Below are positions 1-12,067 of a stretch of 64,000 nt of DNA, one piece after another. The position numbers were made by a program, and so were the translations under genes. Positions within the stretch are counted from its first letter, which is position 1, and each line of letters begins with the position of its first letter. The notes below the pieces were generated by a model. It worked only from the letters and a program-made list of their open reading frames with translations. It ran no database searches and was not told where the DNA came from. The stretch is from Salvia splendens (lineage: Eukaryota > Streptophyta > Magnoliopsida > Lamiales > Lamiaceae): the NCBI RefSeq assembly GCF_004379255.2, contig NC_056036.1:43239576-43303575 (forward strand). Direction: 5' to 3'.

Positions 1-847
1 GAATACTACCAAAACAGCAAAGTTGTTTCGGATGTGCACAAAAAACAGTTCAACTTCACATGTGAAGCATCACATGCTTCTTATCTAAAAAACTGTGCTT
101 CCATGTCTCATACTGACCACATAAAAAGACATTCACAAACTTTACCTACAAAGTAAAGCACATGAGCTCCTTTACACCACAGATAAGAGACAAAGTCCCA
201 AAAGAAGAAGGAAATATCCTTCACAACTTAAGAGGACAGAACAAAGTCCTGCAACACCTGTGTTAAAAGACAAATGAACTAACTGTCAATAATTGTGAAA
301 TATCACAACCACTAGCTTGGTGGCGGAACTGAGTCCCACTTCCCCACCACCACTCCCTCACTTGATGACCAGTAACATCAACCTCCAAAAATCATATACA
401 CCCTCCGTCACCGAAAAATAGTCCCCTTTTGCCATTTTCGTCGAAATTAATCCACTTCTATTCTCGGAAAATTTTCACCACATACTACTATTAAACTACT
501 AATGAATTTCACCCTCTACTGTCACTACTTCAACTAATTATTTCTCTTTCTCGTTCCCAATTCACCAATTTCGTATTAAAACTCGTGACAATTTTTAAAG
601 AGCATCTACCAACATGGGCATGCTGTCTCCATGAGTGAATCAAGCTATTGATATATGATTTGCTGTCATTCCCCACATAGTAGATATGTATGACAAAGAC
701 TTCACATAATCCAAGAACTCAAAGGGGGGCTCTCATCCCAAACTTCGAATAAGTCCAAAACTCAATTCATTCACTAATTAACTAAAATAAAACACAAATT
801 GAGCTAAAGACACGATTTTTATCAAAATTGAAAACAAAATTACCAAC
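1..847 (-). other. Presumed intron 1 of the IQD gene
   Basis: No exon-like frame continuing the IQ67 domain is visible in these bases on the minus strand. They are most simply the first part of intron 1, with the next exon beyond the window. Nothing else is recognised. Confidence 0.5.
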
Positions 848-1132
848 CAAATAAGCTCGGAAAGCCGACTGAATCTTGACGGCGGCCAACACAGACCTCC
901 AATCAGCATTTGTGCCGCTGGTCAAGCGGACCACCTGAGCGGCAGCTTGGGCGGCGGCGAGCGCGGCCTCGGCGACGGCGGCGGTGGCGGCGGCTACCGC
1001 TATTGCGTGCTTGTTGGCGTCGATGTAGGGAGTGGACATAGGATTTTCCGCATGATTTGGGGGCGCCGGCGAAGAATCCGGCGGCTTTTTAGAGGTGAAG
1101 AGGGAACGGAACCACCTGGCTGCCTTACCCAT
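848..1132 (-). CDS. IQ67-domain (IQD) calmodulin-binding protein, first exon only (partial)
   Basis: The minus-strand exon starts at the ATG at 1132 with MGKAARWFRSLF, the usual N-terminus of plant IQD proteins. A Pro/Ser linker and an Ala-rich helix follow, then the start of the IQ67 domain (AAVKIQSAFRAYL). The reading frame breaks down after Ala-Tyr-Leu, where the next bases are GT. IQD genes characteristically have a phase-0 intron at exactly this point inside the IQ67 domain, so I end the exon at 848. The rest of the calmodulin-binding IQ repeats must lie left of position 1. IQD proteins bind calmodulin and act as scaffolds at microtubules, plasma membrane or nucleus; which member this is cannot be told from one exon. 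The donor reads GTTGGT; a GTAATT five bases on is possible but would shift the phase. Confidence 0.85.
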
Positions 1133-2824
1133 GGCGCATTGTAGGGATTGGGGGTGAGGATTGAAGTAGAGGTGGATTGAGCATTTTGATGCAGAGGGGA
1201 ATTTGATTGTGATGAGAGAGATGAGTGTGGTGGAATTTATTGAAGTGGGGGAGGTTTAAATTTGTATCACAGTGGGAAAGGAGGGAGTGAGGGAAACGCG
1301 CGATGTTGGCTCTCTAGTTGTTGTTACGTTCTTCAATTTTAAAAGTTACAAAAAATGAAATTTGGATTCGTTTAAGATTATTTGATGGTGATTTTTTTTG
1401 TGTAAATGTATCTAGTAATAGTGGGAAAATGATATGTGGATGTCAATATTGAGAATTCGATGTCGGCTATTCATACAAGAAATCAAACAATTGTTTGATT
1501 GAAAACATCAACAATATATGACGCACTGTATATGTTTATTGAATTTTTTAGTAGTAGGATAATTACAAACAAATCATGAATTTTTAATTTATATAGTTTG
1601 ATTTTTTTTATATATATTCCATGGTCTACTTTTTTTTTAATAAAATTGTGGAGTAGATAGATAGTTGAGAAATCTTGACATTAGTACCTAATAGTTAAAC
1701 AATGTCAGCTATTTATACTAGGATAGGGTATCATTTGGTAGAAAAATATCAACAATATATAAAAAGTAGGTTGCAGGATTTATTTTCATCGTAAATAATA
1801 GCTAACAGATGCAAACTTGATGATTTTCCAAATAATTTTTAAGTTGCGTGAATTTCTAGCATTTCGCCCCTACAGAATTGAAGTAATTTATCTTTTTCAC
1901 AATTATGGTTAGAGTGAGATATTTAATACGATGAAATAAAATTGAATATTTATCCTAAGCGTATCACTAGTTCAGTTTCAGTGTTTTTATTTAGTCTTGT
2001 AATTTACAAATTTTACTATTACTAATTATGAGCATTAACGTCTACATAAATTAATTTTTTGGGTTCTTGATTTGTTGATCAACAGTTTTACATATCAGTA
2101 CATGGGCCAAGTTTTAATAAATGGATGTGAAAGTAGGGAGTAACATTTTGGTGCAAGTCATATTGAAACTTAATGTCTTTCATAAAAAATTAGGGGCACA
2201 ATTAGAAGAACTTGGATGTATGGAGAACCAAACTGCATTTTACTACAAAGTAAAATATATATACATAGGCTTGAGCTGTCAATTTTTGAAAAAGAAAATG
2301 TTGGGTTTACCAAAACAATCGGTGAAGACAAGTAACCTCATAATTAAACTAGTTGTAGCTAAATTCTAACCCTTTGAGAAGTAACAAGAGTAATTATTGA
2401 AAGAATCAAGTAATGGGTGCTCAAAATGAAAGAATCAAGTAATTGGTGCTCAAAATGATCATCGTCCACACTTAAAACAGGTAGCAATTCACACGAAACA
2501 GAAGACATGATGATCCAAATGGGTAGAGCTAACAAGAGCCACAATTCCTAGTAATCCATGGGCCCCCACCTTCTCAAATGATGAATTACTACTGCACCAC
2601 CAACCCAAATCTTCCTTTTCCTCTCACAACAATCCTTAAACACAACAAAACAAACACCCCCCCATGTTATAAAAGGAGGATATGATTCAAGTGCAATTTA
2701 GTATTTGCAGCCGTCATCAATTGTACAACGGCGTGGACAGTGGGAAAACACCATCAGATAAGTTAAATCAGCATTGAGGTTCGGTGTCTTCCCCATATCC
2801 GCTTAGTCAATCTACTCTGTATCA
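1133..2824. other. Intergenic: IQD promoter/leader side and downstream flank of the FRS gene
   Basis: Mostly AT-rich sequence. The stretch 1133-1310 is G-rich on the plus strand (CT-rich on the minus strand) and probably carries the IQD 5' leader. A 247-base open frame at 2121-2369 shows no recognisable protein features and I do not call it a gene. Confidence 0.5.
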
Positions 2825-5800
2825 TCAGAAATAGAAACACTCAGGCTTTAAAATGCAAAAGAAGGAACATAGGGCATAACATAAGTCTGAACAACGCACC
2901 CAGGAGTTAGTAGAGGCGAGCTCCTTGATAAGGCCTTTCCTTCTCGGACTCTTCTTAGCAGTATCTTGTTTCGGGGCCCATGCCTCACTAGGGGAAGACT
3001 GGCTTGATCTCAAGTATCAGTACGGAATACTAAACTATGTACATAACAATACACTGGATCCTGCTATGGCATACTTCCCAATATATATCCTAAACACCAG
3101 CAGCTCTGTATCTATGATTATAATGCATGAATGAAGATGGATGTAGGTGCTGGCTGTCATCCATTACCTACGCATGGATCAGGAGAAGTGAATCTTGTCA
3201 ACAAAGCATCATTTCCGTCAGAACAAAAGTTCCATATAGCAACAATACCTACCTGCTTCAATTGATTACCATTTGACACAGGATCCTGAAACTGGCTATG
3301 AATCAATGACTCCTGGATGAAAGAAGTACAGAGCAGATTAGTGAAATCATATATCAAGAGTTTGCAATAGATTTTCGATGGCAGGCGTAAAAGTACTTAC
3401 TTGAAGGAGTTGAGCATGACTGGGAGAATGATGTTGGCCAGTGAAAAAACTTGAAGGTTCGTACATGTTAGGGTTGACTTGCTGGTTAATGGTTAAATTA
3501 GATGCTTGATACATATTCTGCACCATATGACTGGATTCAATGGTGTATAAGCCCTTCAATAGAGATAAAATACATAGTAAAACATCTGGATTTAATAAGA
3601 AAGACACAGAAAACAGCCAATCAGGAAGTCTCTCAAAATGTAACCAATATACCTGTGTAAGTGGACTCAGTGAAGGCGCAGGAATTGGAGGAGAAATATA
3701 TGTGGGAGGAGCACAAGTTACGGATAGAAGTGTTTCAGGTGGAGAAGGGCGAATATTTATACTGCCACTCACACCAGGGATTTGTTCACCACAGTGATTC
3801 AGTTGATCTTTATCAGGTACTATACTTTCTGCTTCAGTGGTTCCTTTCATCACATCAACATCCTGATTCTCAAAGTCATTTCTATCAAGACCAACACCAG
3901 CTAGTCCATTGTCTGAAGCACAAGGACCTTTAGCTTCGTCAAAAGTTTTAAAATTCAGGATTCTTTCGATTCCTCGCGAGACTTCATCAATTTTCCTTGA
4001 AGCATATTCAAAAGCTGGGTCAGATTCAGCAGCCCTGGCAGATATTTGCATTATATTACGACAGAGGTCTTTGTAACGAGTGGCAATAATCTTTCTGTTG
4101 TCATCACCTACACAGATATGACTTTCTCCAATTGGCAAAATCCTTGCATCTTTTGCCCATCTCTTTAAGATATAATAATGCGGAACAACCTTTATATTTT
4201 GATGATCAAGGACTTTTAGAGCATGGCTGCACAAAAACCCAACATGCTCAAACTTCATGCAGTTGCAAGAAACAGTGCCATCAAAAGAATTATATGCGAC
4301 CAAGAAGTCTCTGGACTTTCCATATGTTTTGGCTTTGTAATCAGTTCTTGTACCACGCTCACCGCACTTATCAATAATGACATTTAAACATTTCTCATAT
4401 TCTCTCTGAAATACTTCAAAAGCCTTCGGTGTATAAGTCTCACTAGGATGCTTAAGTAAGATGGCATTAGCCATTAAAACTGGAGCATGTCTTCCCATGT
4501 CAAGGGTTGATTCTAGTTCTCTGTACCTTTGTTCATTGACCACATTCTTGAAGTGTTTGAAAAACTGAAGAACGTCAATATCCGGCCCTAAGCAGCTTCT
4601 GAGTTTATCAGACAAAAGCTCCACCAGATGTGTGCCATTTCTCTCAACGAAGAAAGTATTTCTATCATATGCTACAGCCCATTTCTCTTTCTCTCTATAC
4701 ATCCATCTCAACCATGCATTATTACTCAAGCAATGTCTCTCCAACATAGAGTCCCATGCTTGGATGAAATCTTCCTCCTGCCAATGACCAAAGATACAGC
4801 TTCTAAGATCAATCAAAAAAGAATCATATTCCTTAACCACATGGCGAAGATGTTTAAGGGCAATCAGATACATCTGCCAGGCACAGATACAGTGGCTTGT
4901 CTCTGGTAAAACTGCATGAATAGCTTGAACAACCGTTGCATCCTGATCTGACAGAATGAACTTAGGTTTCTTACCAGACATCGCTTGCACAAAAGTTTGA
5001 ACAAGCCACTTGAAGGAGTCAACACTGTCATCATATAAGAAGGCAGCACCAAAAATTACAACTTGCCTATGATTATTTAGTCCAACAAACTGAACAAGAG
5101 GACGAAAACTTTTGTTTCTTGTGCACGATGTATCTAGACATACAACATCCCCAAAATGACCATACTCCGTGATCATATTGTCATCAGCCCAAAATATATT
5201 GCTAACTTTATCATCAATGTCGAGTTGTAATGAGTAAAAGAATGAAGGGTTTACAAAATGCTGTCTCTGGAAATAATACATCAAGCGTGCAGCATCTCCT
5301 TCTTTCATATCTCTTGTCCGCCTGGAGCTCAAGAAAACATCATCTTCTATCTGAAGGTCATCGAAATTTTCTGGAGGGCAAAACCGTATACCTAACATCT
5401 GAAAGGACAGCTTTAATTGAATCTCTGAGTTCTTCAATGATTCAGTTTCAGGAACCTCAGTACAGTCCTCTTTACCTGATGCGGATTCCAGTAACCTCTC
5501 AGCTTTAGTCAGATTCACATCCTCGTGATTGTGCTCTGCTTCAAACTGAGTAACAATGTATTTTCCATCAGTTTGCCGAGTTACTACCATGTAAGCCAAA
5601 CAACCTGTTCTTGTTTCCTTGCGATGTTTCTTCACATTAATATCTCTCTTGTCTTTCTTCCGGTGACCTTGTCTGGAACAGGTAAACTTTCTTGACATCA
5701 CCCGTCCATGGACTTTGCTCCTATTGACCCAGTCTTTTCTTACACTGAACCCAACCAACTCAGCATACTTATGATAAAATCTATATGCTTGCTCATCAGA

Positions 5801-5983
5801 ATCAAACTCAGTGCCCAGTTTTAGTACATCATGTTTCAAAGAACGACGAGAACGAACTCCTTTGACATTGGATGATTTTGGGCTACGACAATCATGCTCC
5901 ACATTCAAGTCCAAATTATTTGACATTCTGACATCTGCATCATTCTCATGGTTCTGAACTTCCTCTCCCTCATTTACATCCAT
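2825..5983 (-). CDS. FAR1/FHY3-related (FRS) transposase-derived transcription factor
   Basis: Members of this family are domesticated Mutator-like transposases that act as nuclear transcription factors, several in far-red light signalling. The start is the ATG at 5983 in GCCATGG context; the frame is open further upstream but without an ATG. Domains in order: acidic N-terminus; FAR1 DNA-binding domain at about residues 50-155 (FDSDEQAYRFYHKYA through TRTGC to EAEHNHED); MULE transposase core at about 280-375 with VCLDTSC and ILSDQDATVV; SWIM zinc finger near 570-600 (SCNCMKFEHVGFLCSHALKVL, CxC..CxH). Proposed exons: 3653-5983, 3401-3553 (51 codons), 3253-3312 (20 codons) and 2825-2998, all phase 0, giving about 905 residues. 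The last exon is the least certain: a GT in the Ser-Trp-Val region could be a donor to a further exon. Intron 3554-3652 is 99 bp and open. Which FRS paralogue this is, I cannot say. Confidence 0.85.
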
Positions 5984-6004
5984 GGCACTTCCTTCAAATT
6001 GCAA

Positions 6005-6179
6005 AGGCTAGCATGGACAATAAATTTTGTAAGTTTTTTTTTAATCAAAAAGCTCCCTAGTAGTAATAAATTAGTAATTCCTATTACTTCCTTTTGCCCC
6101 ACTTCCCCTATCTTTCGTTCGAAAAGAAAAGGATGAAAATCATGAATTCAAAGCAAGGCCCAAATCATGCAGTAGTGAA

Positions 6180-6223
<44 letters not shown>

Positions 6224-6900
6224 AGTGAGACAATGATAAGGATTTCATATGCTATTTAACCCCGAAGAGCAGCTAAAGATCTTGTAATATTTCCAAAACC
6301 CCGGCTTGTCTCTCAACAAACGTGACATACTATTAGGAAACTTACCAGAACACAAAACAAGATATGCAAACTTATGACCACAATTCATTTATATTTGCAA
6401 GACAAATTAGACAGCCCTAGTTGTTAGCATAGTATCAACATGAAACCGTGAGACAAATGCAATATACACTCCTTACATTTAAATTGAAAAAGAACCACGA
6501 ACGAAATGAACACATTGTTTCCAGCTGTGTGTAAAGGTTACATCATTCTTCTATTCTAGACACAACCAAATAAATATGGATTCTCTGACTCAACAAAGGA
6601 CCATTCAAGGGTTAAATGCTTAATTTTAGAGTAATTTATACAGAGTTATAGTACATGTATACCTTGAACTGGAAAATTAGCGACGCAATAGACAGTGATG
6701 AGAGACTGACAAATGGAATCGAGCTAGGAAGCTTCAGCTAATACACAAGGAACAAACAACGAAGTAAAACAGCGATGGATTCACAAGTCGCTCGCCGCGA
6801 GAATTGTGCTCCCCGGCGGCGACGTCCGGAACTTACACAGTAGTGAATTCGCAGAATTACGAAGAAATTCCGGGATCGAGACGGCTGCGGCGGCGGATGG
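6005..6900 (-). other. 5' leader and leader intron of the FRS gene (probable)
   Basis: There is no coding frame here. The GC-richer stretch at about 6780-6900 (many CGGCGG runs) resembles a transcribed leader, and the AT-rich stretch between it and the ATG at 5983 would then be a 5'-UTR intron ending near a TTTGAAG acceptor just upstream of the start. This is inferred from composition only. Confidence 0.4.
6181..6222. repeat. (AGT)14 microsatellite
   Basis: Fourteen perfect AGT units lie in the presumed leader intron of the FRS gene. A perfect trinucleotide tract of this length is likely to vary in copy number between individuals. Confidence 0.95.
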
Positions 6901-7410
6901 TTGATTTTGGCGATCACCGGTGAAGGATTGAGTAATAAATTAATTAGTGGATTTGTTTGGGGAAATTATATGCGGATGAATCACATCCGTTGATGAAATC
7001 CAACCGTGCAGATTTTTTGGGTAAATTTAACCCGACCCTGCCCAATTTCAACCGTCGCTAGATGGGTCGGGTTGTGGCCCAGTGTGCTTAGCCCGTTGGT
7101 CCTTTCATTCATTTCATTTTATTGGGGCTAATGAAATTCCATGAATTTATTTGCAATTATTATGTGAAATCATTATATCTTGAATTTAATGTGATAGGTT
7201 TTTTTAGGTCTTATCATTCAAAAAGAGAAGTCTTACTACTAGCTAAGCGACGTTACGTTCAACAAATATTGAAACCATGTTTATTGCTTATTTGGTGATA
7301 CTTTTACTTTTGCATGAACTAATACTACATGGTTAATTACTAGAAAAAAAAAAGAGAAGAAAAAAAGTGGAAAAAGCATTCCATTATTGTGGATGATCAA
7401 AATTCCAACT

Positions 7411-7770
7411 TCAGTTTGCTGTTGCAAGAGAAAAAAATCAAAAGTATTAAAATCAAAGGATTGTAATAAGAAAAAATGTTAAGGAAAGAAAGAGGAGATA
7501 AAGCATGATATATATACGGCAAGTGAGGGGAGGAAGGTTGCACTGGGCCGGGATGCGAGAGGCGATGCGGAGGGTGCTACACAAGCAGTCGCGGTTAATG
7601 GACTGCAGGGCGCCACAACAATCGGGGCTCGGGTTCGCCACGGCCCCGGGGACCACGTACGGCGTGCACACGTTCAGAGCTGACGAGCAAGGTTGTGCTA
7701 AGCTTCCGTCCATAAAAAACATCGCACCCACCAGCAAAACCGCGAAAATCGCACCAAAGAAAGACTTCAT
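7411..7770 (-). CDS. Tapetal A9/FIL1-like lipid-transfer-family protein (copy 1)
   Basis: Small secreted eight-cysteine protein of the plant protease inhibitor/seed storage/lipid-transfer family. Exon 1 is 7518-7770, starting at the ATG at 7770. A hydrophobic signal peptide spans about residues 1-25 and ends at SLAQ. The cysteines are C28, C35, C51-C52, C62, C64, C77 and C84, the CC and CxC pattern of the eight-cysteine motif. NVCTPYVVPG, DCCGALQS and LRIASRIPAQCNLPPLTC recall stamen/tapetum proteins such as snapdragon FIL1 and Brassicaceae A9. Exon 1 ends one base into a codon before GTATAT. A GCAACAG acceptor then gives exon 2, 7411-7418, which only completes Pro-Asn-stop (86 aa). The paralogue at 53.9 kb has the same structure, which supports the splice. 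Expression in the anther is inferred from the family, not seen. Confidence 0.82.
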
Positions 7771-7851
7771 TTCTAGTATATTGTATGCAAATGGAATGCA
7801 CTTGTATAATTGTATTTATATTTTAATTTGTAGCTACCTTTATAGTGTGTA

Positions 7852-7859
7852 TATTTATA
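7852..7859 (-). promoter_or_regulatory. TATA box of tapetal LTP-like gene copy 1
   Basis: TATAAATA on the minus strand lies about 82 bp upstream of the ATG at 7770. A further upstream block at 7876-7897 (minus-strand ATTAGGTTGGCCATGCAAA) is nearly repeated before copy 2 at 53749-53769, so the promoter was duplicated with the gene. Confidence 0.6.
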
Positions 7860-8308
7860 GCCTAACTATACCCAAGTTTTGCATGGCCAACCTAATTGCT
7901 ATTCGTGTGTGTATACATCAAACACACACATGACACGACTAATTAGGCTAGAAGAAGAAATAATTAGCAGAAAATACAAATAAAATAGGTGGATTGATAT
8001 GTGTATACTAAACATTTGATGACACGGAAAGGATAAACAATGTTTGGAATATACACTATTTAATTAGTTGGACGTTAAGAGAGTATTGGGCTGGGCTCAA
8101 ATCGGATTGGATTTGAGTGAAATGGGCTGGCCCTTTAAAAGTGAGTTTTAATATTTTTATATTAAGTTTTACTTAATAAATATTAATATAAATATAATTT
8201 AAATCTATAGTAAATTTTTAAATAATTTTGTGGGCGATAACAGCATTATAGACAATTTAGATGGCCAGCTAGACAACAAAATAATAATGGCAGAAAATTA
8301 AAGAAATA

Positions 8309-9373
8309 CTCCCCCGTCCTTATAAATGACTACTATTAGACAATTTTCGAAATGACACGAGTTTTAATGTACAATTGATAAAATAAGATAAAGATAGAAA
8401 GAAAAAATTATTGAAGTATGGTTAACGGAGAATGAGGTAGACAAAATTTTTCTTAAGTAGAATTGATTTGTTTTTAAGTGACATTTAAAAATAGCAAATG
8501 TAGTTAGGGGTGGGGAAACGGTCGGCTCGGTTCTAACCGAACCGACTAGTCGGTTAACCGACTCCCTTTTTTTTCTAAATACAAGAACCGTAACCAAACC
8601 TTTAGTCGGTTCGGTTCCTCAAGGAACCGATCGGTTCTTCGGTTCCACCGAAGGAAACGAAGGAGAGAGCATCGGCGTGGAGAGTTGGACAGCAGCCTCG
8701 TCGAAGAGAGCAGCGGTGTGGAGAGAGCAACAGCCTTGTCGTCGCCGGCGTGAGAGAGAGCAGCAGCCTCGCCGTCGTCGCCGGCATGGGAGAGAGAAGC
8801 GGTGCCGGTGTGCTACGAGAATTTAGATGAGAGAGCTCACAAGATATTTGAATTGACTTCATTTCAAACACTAGGTATTTTTTTCATGGAAGATAAGTCA
8901 ATGTACATATATCAATATGAGAATTTTAAGTTATTTGCTAATGATTCATATGTATCTAATACGTTGAAGTTCCAAATTTAATAAACAAAGTATCTGTTAT
9001 GAGATTGGTTATTGAATCAGAGAGATGATTTGTGTTTTCGCTTGTTTGAAATGCAGACAAATTATAGGGATATAGAGTTTGGTTTCTATCACAACATTGT
9101 TTTTTGAAACTTGAAAGGTGTAGGCTTTATGAAATTAAAATGAATCTACAAAAAATTAAAATTAAACTCATTAATCGGTTCTTCGGTTCTCGGTTAGAAC
9201 CGAGAACCGCCTAAATCCTAAATCCACTAACCGGGACCGAAACTTAACCTTATTTTTTTGTTTCTCGGTTAACCGAGAACTGAAAAAATAAGGTTCGATT
9301 CTCGGTTAACCAAGAACCAAGAACCGTTTCCCCACCCCTAAATGTAGTTCATATTTAAGGGACGAAAGAAACG
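8309..9373. mobile_element. Stowaway-like MITE split by a later hAT insertion
   Basis: The left end CTCCCCCGTCCTTATAAATG follows a TA. The right end, read on the minus strand, starts TACGTTTCTTTCGTCCCTTAA and matches the left end after its first bases. These are Tc1/mariner Stowaway-type termini with TA duplications. The element is about 230 bp without the 836-bp hAT insertion and its 8-bp duplication. Confidence 0.55.
8505..9340. mobile_element. Non-autonomous hAT element with intact 8-bp target duplication
   Basis: Terminal inverted repeats begin TAGGGGTGGGGAAACGG at the left and end CCGTTTCCCCACCCCTA at the right. Both sides are flanked by AATGTAGT (8497-8504 and 9341-9348), the 8-bp duplication typical of hAT. 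Subterminal CGGTTAACCG-type repeats occur at both ends. The 836-bp interior has a GC-rich GAGAGAGCAGCAGCC repeat stretch and no transposase. It is therefore a deletion derivative or MITE moved in trans. Confidence 0.88.
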
Positions 9374-9375
9374 TA

Positions 9376-10820
9376 ATAAAAATTGATAGATTTCTCCGAT
9401 CTCCATTCAATGAGGACATTCAGGAAAATCTCAATAAATCAAGAGACTTAGATATTAGTAAATCGCATCCCCTAATAGTCCCAAGTCAAATAGTAACGCC
9501 AGTGTATTATAATAGTGAGTATTTAAATCAAAATATTTTTCTCATTTACTCAATTCAATTTTATATGCTCTAGATACATAAATATTAAAATATACTAAAA
9601 TAAATTATCGTATCTATGTGGCATTTCTAGGTATATGTTATGTGCGATTTTTGCTACTACTAATTTGTCAAAACAGATCGACTATCTTCCAAATTTTATG
9701 CAAAATGTATTTTTAGATCTTTTTAGTCAATTCATTACCGGAACGTGGAAATTGAGATTATGTTTCTTGGATTATGGTTTGCCTTGAACTTAGATGTTTA
9801 TTTAAAGAGAAAATGAAGTAATGCCAATATAAATTGGTCGAAATCTAATTCAGTATTTGAAATTTGAGATTTAATTCTTCTATCACCACATGGTTTTTGG
9901 ATTATGGTTTGCATTAAACTTAGGTGTTTATTTAAAGAGAAAATGAAGTAATAACATAAATTGGTCGAAATTTAATTCAGCATTTGAAATTTTAGATTTA
10001 ATTATTCTATCACCACATAATTTATAAATAAGATAGTCCTATGTATTTAGAGGATATATAACTAAATCAAATAATAAAATTTTGAATACTTATTATCAAA
10101 ATACATTAATACGGTTACATGGATTAAATAATAGTAAAATTTTGAATACTTGTTATCAAAATACATTAATAGTTAGATGCCAAGTTTGATGTTGGTAAAA
10201 AAGATTAAATTTTCAAAAGTTTCATGATAATAAATGTTAATAACCCTAGTTAAAAAGGAGCAAGAGAATTAAGAGAAATGTAAATTTATAGATCGGAAAC
10301 AACAACGTATCTCACTTTGTATGCAAAACGCGTTTTACCCATAATAACTTAAAAAGAAGTCTTCCATTTTTGGAAGTCTAATTCTTATTTTCAAGAATAA
10401 AGACTTAAATCACAAATTTTCATAATTATAGTCAATTTCAATAGATTTAACAATAAAATATTAAATCATAAAATTTCAAATTATGTCTCTGTTTATAAAA
10501 CACTTTTCTTACTCAAAATATATTTGTTTTAGTATTAAATACAAAAAATTAAAAAAAAGTTATTTTAATAAAATGAGATACAGTACAATGAACAATTAAT
10601 TTTTTTAAAGATACTAATATCCCACAATTTAACCATCTTAGCGGATAAAGATTCTTTAAAAAATTGCAAAAATTGATGGAAGTGAGATTTCACAACATTC
10701 TTAATCAGCAAGATCGAATAGAAATTTAGAACAAATAAGAGCAGCTGATTTCAGACGGCCGCAATTCTTTTATCAAGACTAGGTGAGAAGTAGGGCCCAA
10801 TTTTTTTGACTTTCCCACCA
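9376..10820. other. AT-rich intergenic region with two local tandem duplications
   Basis: No gene is visible. A block of about 130 bp at 9767-9896 is repeated at 9897-10024 with scattered changes. A 60-bp block at about 10077-10136 is repeated directly after it at 10137-10196. Confidence 0.6.
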
Positions 10821-10829
10821 CCTCCCACA

Positions 10830-10837
10830 TATAAAAA
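10830..10837 (+). promoter_or_regulatory. Candidate TATA box of the RING-H2 gene
   Basis: TATAAAAA lies just upstream of a CT-rich stretch and a purine-rich leader (10880-10980) that would start the transcript. The coding start is at 12068, so about 1 kb of leader, probably containing a 5'-UTR intron, would separate them. Confidence 0.45.
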
Positions 10838-12067
10838 CGACTCCTTTTTCTTCTCTTTTTAATTTGTTCCTCACTGTTTTTACTTCAGTGTGTGAGGTGG
10901 AGGAATGCAGGCTTTGGAGTGAGAAACCAAGAGAGAGAGAAGGGGAAATTCAAGAATCCATTTAATCCTCAGAGGTTGCTAGCTCCCTTTTTGCTGTAGC
11001 ATTTCTTCAATTGCTTGTTTTACTTCAAGAACCCATCTTTTTGGGGCTCCTTGTTTTGATTTTGTTTTTCCATGGCAATTTATTGTTCTTGATTGGGTAT
11101 GAATACTGATCTGTGAATTATGTGAGCAAGATCCTGTCTTTTTTGTTTGTTTTTGGTGTTTGTTAATGGTGGAATTCAATCTTACTTATGAAGCCCTTTT
11201 AGGAAATGATTGATTAATTCAGTGAATAAATTACATTATCTTTGTTGTAAGTATAATATGTGCCTGTTTTATATTGAGATATTACGTGTTTCTTTGATCA
11301 TATGTGTTGCATTCTTCAAGCTACTATCTTTTTTGTGTATAGAAATCAGTTGGTATGAGTTGATATTTTTTGTTTCTTTTAGCTTTGAACAAAGATCCTT
11401 GGGTCAACTACATGTCTTCAAATAATAATTTGGACAGCTTGACCCATTCTTCTGTATTTCTTTATTTCAAGATTGATTTCTCATGTTTAACAAGCTCGTT
11501 TCCGTTGATTTTAAGGGAAGCTGAAGATACTGTTATCTAATTGCCCTGGCTATGTGTAATCACTGAGGTATTGCGCATTTGTGCTTGAGGTTAGTTCGTT
11601 ATCTTTTACACTTGAAATGATTTCTTTCGTGTTTAGGGTTATATAGGTTTTTATCATGAGTCTTGACGTTTAATTCTAAAAACTTGAAAGGTTTGGTTGG
11701 ACTATGCCGGAGGTGTATAACTGAAATAGATTTGGTGTATTGTTTTCATTCATGTTTATGGTAATATGTTGTTCTAGTTGTTCTAGCTTGGTTTTTATGT
11801 TGTTCTAGTTGTTCTAGCTTGGTTTTTATAATTAGCTATTGATGTTTAATTCTAATAAACTCGAAGAGATTTGATTGGACTAGGCTGGTGGTGTATGAAA
11901 TGAAAGATATTAGGCGTATTGTTTTCACCCCCTGTGAATTCTTGGACTGATTTTGTTGTCAAACTTATTGTCCTTTCTTGAAATGCCATGTTGTTTTTCT
12001 GAACTTGATTCTTGAAGTACGAATTAATTTAGGGGACCTAAAAAACCGATTTCAAAGATATCATTCC

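Noticed and set aside
947..1144. Gly/Arg-rich plus-strand ORF opposite the IQD exon
   Set aside because: Shadow of the GC-rich Ala-coding minus-strand exon.
8602..8871. 89-codon minus-strand ORF inside the hAT element
   Set aside because: Derived from a GAGAGCAGCAGCC-type low-complexity repeat; no transposase similarity.
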